DNA of 64,000 nt from Osedax fenrisi (Eukaryota; Annelida; Polychaeta; Sabellida; Siboglinidae), in contig CAXHSG010000214.1 in the NCBI GenBank assembly GCA_964019155.1, positions 248,001 to 312,000 of the forward strand. The letters run 5' to 3'. The notes beneath the pieces were generated by a model. It did not search any database and was not told where the DNA came from. It saw nothing but the letters and a program-made list of their open reading frames with translations. Position numbers and translations under genes: made by a program. This document shows, one piece after another, positions 10,603 to 21,700 of this stretch; within the stretch, counting starts at the first letter, position 1, and every line of letters begins with the position of its first letter.

Positions 10603-13600
10603 GCATGGGTGTAATGATAGCATTAGTTTTAAGTATAGCATGGGTGTTAATGATAGCATTAGTTTTAGGTATAGCATCAATTTAATGTTAGCATTAGTTT
10701 TAAGTATAGCATGGGTGTTAATGATAGCATTAGTTTTAAGTATAACATGGGTGTTAATGATAGCATTAGTTTTAAGTATAGCATGGGTGTAATGATAGCA
10801 TTAGTTTTAAGTATAGCATGGGTGTTAATAATAGCATTAGTTTAAGTATAGCATGGGTGTTAATTATATCATTAGTTTTAAGTATAGCATGGATGTTAAT
10901 GATAGCATTAGTTTTAAGTATAGCATGGGTGTTAATGATAGCATGGGTGATAAGTATAGCATGGGTGTTAATGATAACATTAGTTATAAGTATAGCATGG
11001 GTGTTAATGATAGCATTAGTTTTAAGTATAGCATGGGTGTAATTAAATTATTAGTTTTAAGTATAGCATGGGTGTTAATGATAGCATTAGTTTTAGTTAT
11101 AGCATCACTTTAATGTTAGCATTAGTTTTAAGTATAACATGGGTGTTAAGTATAGCATGGGTGTAATGATATTATTAGTTTTAAGTATAGCATGGGTGTT
11201 AATGATAGCATTAGTTTTAGTTATAGCATCAATTTAATATTAGCATTAGTTTTAAGTATAACATGGGTGTTAATGATAGCATTAGTTTTAAGTATAGCAT
11301 GGGTGTTAATTATATCATTAGTTTTAAGTATAGCATGGATGTTAATGATAGCATTAGTTTTAAGTATAGCATGGGTGTTGAGTATAGCATTAGTTTTAAG
11401 TATAGCATGGGGGTTAATGATATCATTAGTTTTAAGTATAGCATGGATGCTAATGATAGCATTAGTTTTAAGTATAGCATGGATACTAATGATAGCATTT
11501 GTTGTAAGTATAGCATGGGTGTTAATGATATCATTAGTTATAAGTATAGCATGGTATTAATGATAGCATTAGTTTTAAGTATAGCATGGGTGTCAATAAT
11601 AGCATTAGTTTTAAGTATAGCATGGGGGTTAATGATATCATTAGTTTTAAGTATAGCATGGATTCTAATGATAGCATTAGTTTTAAGTATAACATGGGTG
11701 TTAATGATAGCATTCGTTTTAAGTATAGCATGGGTGTAATGATAGCATTAGTTTTAAGTATATCATGGGTGTAATGATATTATTAGTTTTAAGTATAGCA
11801 TGGGTGTTAATGATAGCATTAGTTTTAGTTATAGCATCAATTTAATGTTAGCATTAGTTTTAAGTATAGCATGGGTGTTAATGATAGCATTAGTTTTAGG
11901 TATAGCATCAATTTAATGTTAGCATTAGTTTTAAGTATAGCATGGATGTTAATGATAGCATTAGTTTTAAGTAGTGCATGGATGTTAATAATAGCATTAT
12001 TTTAAGTATAGCATGGGTTTTAATGATAGCATTAGTTTTAAGTATATAGCATCAATTTAATGTTAACATTAGTTTTAAATATAACATGGGTGTTAAGTAT
12101 AGCATGGGTGTAATGATATTATTAGTTTTAAGTATAGCATGGGTGTTAATGATAGCATTAGTTTTAGTTATAGCATCAATTTAATGTTAGCATTAGTTTT
12201 AAGTATAACATGGGTGTTAATGATAGCATTTGTTTTAAGTATAGCATGGGTGTTAATTATATCATTAGTTTTAAGTATAGCATGGATGTTAATGATAGCA
12301 TTAGTTATAAGTATAGCATGGCTGTAATGATAGCATTAGTTTTAAGTATAGCATGGGTGTTAATGATAGCATTAGTTTTAGGTATAGCATCAATTTAATG
12401 TTAGCATTAGTTTTAAGTATAGCATGGGTGTTAATGATAGCATTAGTTTTAGGTATAGCATCAATTTAATGTTAGCATTAGTTTTAAGTATAGCATGGAT
12501 GTTAATGATAGCATTAGTTTTAAGTAGTGCATGGATGTTAATAATAGCATTATTTTAAGTATAGCATGGGTTTTAATGATAGCATTAGTTTTAAGTATAG
12601 TATGGATGTTAATGATAAACTTAGTTTTAAGTATAGCATGGGTGTAATGATAGCATTAGTTTTAAGTATAGCATGGATGCTAATGATAGCTTTAGTTTTA
12701 AGTATAGCATGGGTGTTAATGATAGCATTAGTTTTAAGTAGTGCATGGATGTTAATGCTAGCATTAGTTTTAAGTATAGCATGGGTGTAATGATAGCATT
12801 AGTTTTAAGTATAGCATGGTTGATAATGATAGCATTAGTTTTAAGTATAGCATGGGTGTTAATGATAGTATAGGTTTTAAGTATAGCATGGGTATTAATG
12901 ATATCCTTAGTTTTAAGTATAGCATGGGTGTTAATGATAGCATTAGTTTTAAGTATAGCATGGATGTTAATGATAGCATTAGTTTTAAGTATAGCATGGG
13001 TGTAATGATATTATTAGTTTTAAGTATAGCATGGGTTTTAATGATAGCATTAGTTTTAAGTATAGCATGGGTATTAATTATATCATTAGTTTTAAGTATA
13101 GCATGGATGTTAATGATAGCATTAGTTTTAAGTATAGCATGGGTGTAATGATAGCATTAGTTTTAAGTATAGCATGGGTGTCAATAATAGCATTAGTTTT
13201 AAGTATAGCATGGGGGTTAATGATATCATTAGTTTTAGTTATAGCATCAATTTAATGTTAGCATTAGTTTTAAGTATAACATTGGTGATAAGTATAGCAT
13301 GGGTGTAATGATATTATTAGTTTTAAGTATAGCATGGGTATTAATGATAGCATTAGTTTTAGTTATAGCATCAATTTAATGTTAGCATTAGTTTTAAGTA
13401 TAACATGGGTGTTAATGATAGCATTAGTTTTAAGTATAGCATGGGTGTTAATTATATCATTAGTTTTAAGTATAGCATGGATGTTAATGATAGCATTAGT
13501 TTTAATTATAGCATGGGTGTTAATGATAGCATTAGTTTTAGGTATAGCATCAATTTAATGTTAGCATTAGTTTTAAGTATAGCATGGATGTTAATTATAG

Positions 13601-13867
13601 CATTAGTTTTAAGTAGTGCATGGATGTTAATAATAGCATTATTTTAAGTATAGCATGGGTTTTAATGATAGCATTAGTTTTAAGTATAGTATGGATGTTA
13701 ATGATAAACTTAGTTTTAAGTATAGCATGGGTGTAATGATAGCATTAGTTTTAAGTATAGCATGGATGCTAATGATAGCTTTAGTTTTAAGTATAGCATG
13801 GGTGTTAATGATAGCATTAGTTTTAAGTAGTGCATGGATGTTAATGCTAGCATTAGTTTTAAGTATA
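10603..13867 (+). repeat. 3,265-bp higher-order repeat, copy 2
   Basis: This is a direct, adjacent second copy of 7,338-10,602. Copy-specific differences are very few by eye. The end is marked by GCATGAGTG at 13,868 where the start has GCATGGGTG. Near-identity and head-to-tail placement point to recent unequal exchange. The right third is also the left part of the 3.7-kb duplication that follows. Confidence 0.88.
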
Positions 13868-14637
13868 GCATGAGTGTAATGATAGCATTAGTTTTAAGTA
13901 TAGCATGGTTGATAATGATAGCATTAGTTTTAAGTATAGCATGGGTGTTAATGATAGTATAGGTTTTAAGTATAGCATGGGTATTAATGATATCATTAGT
14001 TTTAAGTATAGCATGGGTGTTAATGATAGCATTAGTTTTAAGTATAGCATGGATGTTAATGATAGCATTAGTTTTAAGTATAGCATGGGTGTAATGATAT
14101 TATTAGTTTTAAGTATAGCATGGGTTTTAATGATAGCATTAGTTTTAAGTATAGCATGGGTGTTAATTATATCATTAGTTTTAAGTATAGCATGGATGTT
14201 AATGATAGCATTAGTTTTAAGTATAGCATGGGTGTAATGATAGCATTAGTTTTAAGTATAGCATGGGTGTCAATAATAGCATTAGTTTTAAGTATAGCAT
14301 GGGGGTTAATGATATCATTAGTTTTAGTTATAGCATCAATTTAATGTTAGCATTAGTTTTAAGTATAACATTGGTGATAAGTATAGCATGGGTGTAATGA
14401 TATTATTAGTTTTAAGTATAGCATGGGTATTAATGATAGCATTAGTTTTAGTTATAGCATCAATTTAATGTTAGCATTAGTTTTAAGTATAACATGGGTG
14501 TTAATGATAGCATTAGTTTTAAGTATAGCATGGGTGTTAATTATATCATTAGTTTTAAGTATAGCATGGATGTTAATGATAGCATTAGTTTTAATTATAG
14601 CATGGGTGTTAAGTATAGCATTAGTTTTAAGTATAGT
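12460..14637 (+). repeat. 1,089-bp tandem pair (first occurrence)
   Basis: Markers at 12,566, 12,770, 13,031, 13,334 and 13,405 recur 1,089 bp later at 13,655, 13,859, 14,120, 14,423 and 14,494. Each repeat contains the AATGATAAACTTAG unit, an AAGTAGTGCATGG unit, the GTTGATAATGATAGC unit and a GGTGATAAG half-unit after ACATT. A truncated earlier version occurs at 9,301 and 10,390 and is cut off at 10,602 by the 3,265-bp duplication. Confidence 0.85.
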
Positions 14638-16187
14638 ATGGTATTAATGATAGCATTAGTTTTAAGTATAGCATGGGTGTCAATAATAGCATTAGTTTTA
14701 ATATAGCATGGGTGTTAATGATAGCATTAGTTTTAGGTATAGCATCAATTTAATGTTAGCATTAGTTTTAAGTATAGCATGGATGTTAATGATAGCATTA
14801 GTTTTAAGTAGCGCATGGATGTTAATGATAGCATTAGTTTTAAGTATAACATGGGTGTAATGATAACATTAGTTTTAAGTATAGCATGGATATTAATGAT
14901 AGCATTAGTTTTAACTATATTATGGGTGTTAATGATAGAATTAGTTTTAAGTATAACATGGGTGTTAATGATAGCATTAGTTTTAAGTATAGCATGGGTG
15001 TAATGATAGCATTAGTTTTAAGTATAGCATGGGTGTTAATGATAGCATTAGTTTTAGGTATAGCATCAATTTAATGTTAGCATTAGTTTTAAGTATAGCA
15101 TGGGTGTTAATGATAGCATTAGTTTTAAGTATAACATGGGTGTTAATGATAGCATTAGTTTTAAGTATAGCATGGGTGTAATGATAGCATTAGTTTTAAG
15201 TATAGCATGGGTGTTAATGATAGCATTAGTTTAAGTATAGCATGGGTGTTAATTATATCATTAGTTTAAGTATAGCATGGATGTTAATGATAGCATTAGT
15301 TTTAAGTATAGAATGGGTGTTAATGATAGCATGGGTGATAAGTATAGCATGGGTGTTAATGATAACATTAGTTATAAGTATATCATGGGTGTTAATGATA
15401 GCATTAGTTTTAAGTATAGCATGGGTGTAATTAAATTATTAGTTTTAAGTATAGCATGGGTGTTAATGATAGCATTAGTTTTAGTTATAGCATCAATTTA
15501 ATGTTAGCATTAGTTTTAAGTATAACATGGGTGTTAAGTATAGCATGGGTGTAATGATATTATTAGTTTTAAGTATAGCATGGGTGTTAATGATAGCATT
15601 AGTTTTAGTTATAGCATCAATTTAATATTAGCATTAGTTTTAAGTATAACATGGGTGTTAATGATAGCATTAGTTTTAAGTATATCATGGGTGTTAATTA
15701 TATCATTAGTTTTAAGTATAGCATGGATGTTAATGATAGCATTAGTTTTAAGTATAGCATGGATGTTAATGATATCATTAGTTATAAGTATAGCATGGTA
15801 TTAATGATAGCATTAGTTTTAAGTATAGCATGGGTGTCAATAATAGCATTAGTTTTAAGTATAGCATGGGGGTTAATGATATCATTAGTTTTAAGTATAG
15901 CATGGATGCTAATGATAGCATTAGTTTTAACTATAACATGGGTGTTAATGATAGCATTAGTTATAAGTATAGCATGGGTGTTAATTATATCATTAGTTTT
16001 AAGTATAGCATGGATGTTAATGATAGCATTAGTTATAAGTATAGCATGGCTGTAATGATAGCATTAGTTTTAAGTATAGCATGGGTGTTAATGATAGCAT
16101 TAGTTTTAGGTATAGCATCAATTTAATGTTAGCATTAGTTTTAAGTATAGCATGGGTGTTAATGATAGCATTAGTTTTAGGTATAGC
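12460..16187 (+). repeat. 3.7-kb block, copy 1
   Basis: Markers between 12,770 and 14,494 recur 3,728 bp downstream. Those from 14,815 to 15,830 recur 3,872 bp downstream. The change of 144 bp is exactly four 36-bp units, present in copy 2 at about 18,365-18,510 and absent here. The block includes a one-base-short unit (TTTTAATATAGC, about 14,700) and an AAGTAGCGCATGG unit (14,811), which carries one of the rare CpG dinucleotides. Confidence 0.85.
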
Positions 16188-19100
16188 ATCAATTTAATGT
16201 TAGCATTAGTTTTAAGTATAGCATGGATGTTAATGATAGCATTAGTTTTAAGTAGTGCATGGATGTTAATAATAGCATTATTTTAAGTATAGCATGGGTT
16301 TTAATGATAGCATTAGTTTTAAGTATAGTATGGATGTTAATGATAAACTTAGTTTTAAGTATAGCATGGGTGTAATGATAGCATTAGTTTTAAGTATAGC
16401 ATGGATGCTAATGATAGCTTTAGTTTTAAGTATAGCATGGGTGTTAATGATAGCATTAGTTTTAAGTAGTGCATGGATGTTAATGCTAGCATTAGTTTTA
16501 AGTATAGCATGGGTGTAATGATAGCATTAGTTTTAAGTATAGCATGGTTGATAATGATAGCATTAGTTTTAAGTATAGCATGGGTGTTAATGATAGTATA
16601 GGTTTTAAGTATAGCATGGGTATTAATGATATCATTAGTTTTAAGTATAGCATGGGTGTTAATGATAGCATTAGTTTTAAGTATAGCATGGATGTTAATG
16701 ATAGCATTAGTTTTAAGTATAGCATGGGTGTAATGATATTATTAGTTTTAAGTATAGCATGGGTTTTAATGATAGCATTAGTTTTAAGTATAGCATGGGT
16801 GTTAATTATATCATTAGTTTTAAGTATAGCATGGATGTTAATGATAGCATTAGTTTTAAGTATAGCATGGGTGTAATGATAGCATTAGTTTTAAGTATAG
16901 CATGGGTGTCAATAATAGCATTAGTTTTAAGTATAGCATGGGGGTTAATGATATCATTAGTTTTAGTTATAGCATCAATTTAATGTTAGCATTAGTTTTA
17001 AGTATAACATTGGTGATAAGTATAGCATGGGTGTAATGATATTATTAGTTTTAAGTATAGCATGGGTATTAATGATAGCATTAGTTTTAGTTATAGCATC
17101 AATTTAATGTTAGCATTAGTTTTAAGTATAACATGGGTGTTAATGATAGCATTAGTTTTAAGTATAGCATGGGTGTTAATTATATCATTAGTTTTAAGTA
17201 TAGCATGGATGTTAATGATAGCATTAGTTTTAATTATAGCATGGGTGTTAATGATAGCATTAGTTTTAGGTATAGCATCAATTTAATGTTAGCATTAGTT
17301 TTAAGTATAGCATGGATGTTAATGATAGCATTAGTTTTAAGTAGTGCATGGATGTTAATAATAGCATTATTTTAAGTATAGCATGGGTTTTAATGATAGC
17401 ATTAGTTTTAAGTATAGTATGGATGTTAATGATAAACTTAGTTTTAAGTATAGCATGGGTGTAATGATAGCATTAGTTTTAAGTATAGCATGGATGCTAA
17501 TGATAGCTTTAGTTTTAAGTATAGCATGTGTGTTAATGATAGCATTAGTTTTAAGTAGTGCATGGATGTTAATGCTAGTATTAGTTTTAAGTATAGCATG
17601 AGTGTAATGATAGCATTAGTTTTAAATATAGCATGGTTGATAATGATAGCATTAGTTTTAAGTATAGCATGGGTGTTAATGATAGTATAGGTTTTAAGTA
17701 TAGCATGGGTATTAATGATATCATTAGTTTTAAGTATAGCACGGGTGTTAATGATAGCATTAGTTTTAAGTATAGCATGGATGTTAATGATAGCATTAGT
17801 TTTAAGTATAGCATGGGTGTAATGATATTATTAGTTTTAAGTATAGCATGGGTTTTAATGATAGCATTAGTTTTAAGTATAGCATGGGTGTTAATTATAT
17901 CATTAGTTTTAAGTATAGCATGGATGTTAATGATAGCATTAGTTTTAAGTATAGCATGGGTGTAATGATAGCATTAGTTTTAAGTATAGCATGGGTGTCA
18001 ATAATAGCATTAGTTTTAAGTATAGCATGGGGGTTAATGATATCATTAGTTTTAGTTATAGCATCAATTTAATGTTAGCATTAGTTTTAAGTATAACATT
18101 GGTGATAAGTATAGCATGGGTGTAATGATATTATTAGTTTTAAGTATAGCATGGGTATTAATGATAGCATTAGTTTTAGTTATAGCATCAATTTAATGTT
18201 AGCATTAGTTTTAAGTATAACATGGGTGTTAATGATAGCATTAGTTTTAAGTATAGCATGGGTGTTAATTATATCATTAGTTTTAAGTATAGCATGGATG
18301 TTAATGATAGCATTAGTTTTAATTATAGCATGGGTGTTAAGTATAGCATTAGTTTTAAGTATAGCATGGGGGTTAATGATATCATTAGTTTTAAGTATAG
18401 CATGGGTGCTAATGATAGCATTAGTTTTAAGTATAGTATGGATACTAATGATAGCATTTGTTGTAAGTATAGCATGGGTGTTAATGATATCATTAGTTAT
18501 AAGTATAGTATGGTATTAATGATAGCATTAGTTTTAAGTATAGCATGGGTGTCAATAATAGCATTAGTTTTAATATAGCATGGGTGTTAATGATAGCATT
18601 AGTTTTAGGTATAGCATCAATTTAATGTTAGCATTAGTTTTAAGTATAGCATGGATGTTAATGATAGCATTAGTTTTAAGTAGCGCATGGATGTTAATGA
18701 TAGCATTAGTTTTAAGTATAACATGGGTGTAATGATAACATTAGTTTTAAGTATAGCATGGATATTAATGATAGCATTAGTTTTAACTATATTATGGGTG
18801 TTAATGATAGAATTAGTTTTAAGTATAACATGGGTGTTAATGATAGCATTAGTTTTAAGTATAGCATGGGTGTAATGATAGCATTAGTTTTAAGTATAGC
18901 ATGGGTGTTAATGATAGCATTAGTTTTAGGTATAGCATCAATTTAATGTTAGCATTAGTTTTAAGTATAGCATGGGTGTTAATGATAGCATTAGTTTTAA
19001 GTATAACATGGGTGTTAATGATAGCATTAGTTTTAAGTATAGCATGGGTGTAATGATAGCATTAGTTTTAAGTATAGCATGGGTGTTAATGATAGCATTA

Positions 19101-20029
19101 GTTTAAGTATAGCATGGGTGTTAATTATATCATTAGTTTAAGTATAGCATGGATGTTAATGATAGCATTAGTTTTAAGTATAGCATGGGTGTTAATGATA
19201 GCATGGGTGATAAGTATAGCATGGGTGTTAATGATAACATTAGTTATAAGTATATCATGGGTGTTAATGATAGCATTAGTTTTAAGTATAGCATGGGTGT
19301 AATTAAATTATTAGTTTTAAGTATAGCATGGGTGTTAATGATAGCATTAGTTTTAGTTATAGCATCAATTTAATGTTAGCATTAGTTTTAAGTATAACAT
19401 GGGTGTTAAGTATAGCATGGGTGTAATGATATTATTAGTTTTAAGTATAGCATGGGTGTTAATGATAGCATTAGTTTTAGTTATAGCATCAATTTAATAT
19501 TAGCATTAGTTTTAAGTATAACATGGGTGTTAATGATAGCATTAGTTTTAAGTATATCATGGGTGTTAATTATATCATTAGTTTTAAGTATAGCATGGAT
19601 GTTAATGATAGCATTAGTTTTAAGTATAGCATGGATGTTAATGATATCATTAGTTATAAGTATAGCATGGTATTAATGATAGCATTAGTTTTAAGTATAG
19701 CATGGGTGTCAATAATAGCATTAGTTTTAAGTATAGCATGGGGGTTAATGATATCATTAGTTTTAAGTATAGCATGGATGCTAATGGTAGCATTAGTTTT
19801 AAGTATAACATGGGTGTTAATGATAGCATTAGTTATAAGTATAGCATGGGTGTAATGATAGCATTAGTTTTAAGTATAGCATGGGTGTTAATGATAGCAT
19901 TAGTTTTAGGTATAGCATCAATTTAATGTTAGCATTAGTTTTAAGTATAGCATGGGTATTAATGATAGCATTAGTTTTAGGTATAGCATCAATTTAATGT
20001 TAGCATTAGTTTTAAGTATAGCATGGATG
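16188..20029 (+). repeat. 3.7-3.9-kb block, copy 2, with second 1,089-bp tandem pair
   Basis: This is the downstream copy of 12.46-16.19 kb. It contains its own 1,089-bp pair (markers 16,294, 16,498, 16,759 and 17,062, then 17,383, 17,587, 17,848 and 18,151). It also has the additional four-unit segment with GATACTAATGATAGCATTTGTTGTAAG-type units near 18,440. Private changes such as GCACGGGTG (17,750), GCATGTGTG (17,526) and AATGGTAGC (19,785) are visible. The right boundary is set where units stop matching and the 8-kb block begins. Confidence 0.82.
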
Positions 20030-20700
20030 TTAATGATAGCATTAGTTTTAAATAGTGCATGGATGTTAATGATAGCATTATTTTAAGTATAGCATGGGTG
20101 TAACGATAGCATTAGTTTTAAGTATAGCATGGATGTTAATGATAGCATTAGTTATAAGTATAGAATGGTGTAATGATAGCATTAGTTTTAAGTATAGCAT
20201 GGGTGTTAATGATAGCATTAGTTTTAGGTATAGCATCAATTTAATGTTAGCATTAGTTTTAAGTATAGCATGGGTGTTAATGATAGCATTAGTTTTAAGT
20301 ATAGCATGGGTGTAATGATAGCATTAGTTTTAAGTATAGCATGGGTATTAATGATATTATTAGTTTTAAGTATAGCATGGATGCTAATGATAGCTTTAGT
20401 TTTAAGTATAGCATGGGTGTTAATTATATCATTAGTTTTAAGTATAGCATGGATGTTAATGATAGCATTAGTTATAAGTATAGAATGGTGTAATGATAGC
20501 ATTAGTTTTAAGTATAGCATGGGTGTTAATGATAGCATTAGTTTTAGGTATAGCATCAATTTAATGTTAGCATTAGTTTTAAGTATAGCATGGGTGTTAA
20601 TGATAGCATTAGTTTTAAGTATAGCATGGGTGTTAAATATTGCATTAGTTTTAAGTATAGCATGGATGTTAATGATAGCATTAGTTTTAAGTATAGCATG

Positions 20701-20717
20701 CATGCATTAAACCCATG
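20701..20717. other. 17-bp snap-back insertion 1 (CATGCATTAAACCCATG)
   Basis: Between AGCATG and GGTG of an otherwise normal unit lies CATGCATTAAACCCATG. The stretch CATTAAACCCATG is the reverse complement of the unit junction CATGGGTGTTAATG with one base missing. Insert plus flank therefore forms an inverted repeat at 20,705-20,727 with one unpaired base. Two perfect 10-bp palindromes result: GCATGCATGC (20,696-20,705) and ACCCATGGGT (20,711-20,720). Confidence 0.9.
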
Positions 20718-21075
20718 GGTGTTAATGATAGCATTAGTTATAAGTATAGCATGGGTATTAATGATAGCATTACTTTTAGGAATAGCATACATTTAATGTT
20801 AGCATTAGTTTTAAGTATAGAATTGGTTTTAATGATAGCATTAGTTTTAAGTATAGCATGGGTGTCAATAATAGCATGTGTTTTAAGTATAGCATGGGGG
20901 TTAATGATATCATTAGTTTTAAGTATAGCATGGATGATAATGATAGCATTAGTTTTAAGTATAGCATGGGTGTTAATGATAGCATTAGTTTTAAGTATAT
21001 CATCAATTTAATGTTAGCATTAGTTTTAAGTATAGCATGGGTGTTAATGTTAGCATTAGTTTTAAGTATAGCATG

Positions 21076-21092
21076 CATGCATTAAACCCATG
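21076..21092. other. 17-bp snap-back insertion 2
   Basis: This is the same 17-bp insertion in the same position of a unit as at 20,701. The unit before it reads GTGTTAATGTTAGC and the unit after it GTTAAAGATAGC, a different context from copy 1. It was therefore carried by rearrangement of flanking units and is not a simple duplicate of the first site. Confidence 0.9.
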
Positions 21093-21415
21093 GGTGTTAA
21101 AGATAGCATTAGTTATAAGTATAGCATGGGTATTAATGATAGCATTAGTTTTAAGTATAGAATGGGTTTTAATGATAGCATTAGTTTTAAGTATAGCATG
21201 GATGTTAATGATAGCATTAGTTTTAAGTATAGCATGGGTGTAATGATAGCATTAGTTTTAAGTATAGCATGGGTGTCAATAATAGCATTAGTTTTAAGTA
21301 TAGTATGGGGGTTAATGATATCATTAGTTTTAAGTATAGCATGGATGCTAATGATAGCATTAGTTTTAAGTATAAAAAGGGTGTTAATGTTAGCATTAGT
21401 TTTAAGTATAGCATG

Positions 21416-21432
21416 CATGCATTAAACCCATG
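21416..21432. other. 17-bp snap-back insertion 3
   Basis: Identical 17-bp insertion, 340 bp after insertion 2. It is preceded by the TATAAAAAGGGTG variant and followed by GTTAAAGATAGC. Its counterpart in the second 8-kb block lies at 29,589. Confidence 0.9.
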
Positions 21433-21683
21433 GGTGTTAAAGATAGCATTAGTTATAAGTATAGCATGGGTATTAATGATAGCATTAGTTTTAAGTATAG
21501 AATGGGTTTTAATGATAGCATTAGTTTTAAGTATAGCATGGATGTTAATGATAGCATTAGTTTTAAGTAGTGCATGGATGTTAATGCTAGCATTAGTTTT
21601 AAGTATAGCATGGGTGTAATGATAGCATTAGTTTTAAGTATAGTATGGGTATTAATGATAGCATTAGTTTTAAGTATAGCATG

Positions 21684-21700
21684 CATGCATTAAACCCATG
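21684..21700. other. 17-bp snap-back insertion 4
   Basis: Identical 17-bp insertion, 268 bp after insertion 3. It is followed by a unit that ends in TATAGCATCAATTTAATGATAGC. It has no counterpart at the expected place in the second 8-kb block, so the two blocks differ in the number of these elements (four versus two). Confidence 0.9.

Noticed and set aside
7338..13867. Block duplications as certain biological events
   Set aside because: I keep them as features, but the sequence alone cannot exclude assembler expansion or collapse in near-identical repeats; long-read depth would be decisive, so copy numbers should be read as those of this assembly.
20696..20727. Attachment site, recombinase site or terminator hairpin at the palindromic insertions
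   Set aside because: The palindrome is fully explained by a reversed copy of the adjacent unit junction, and there is no mobile element or transcription unit nearby.
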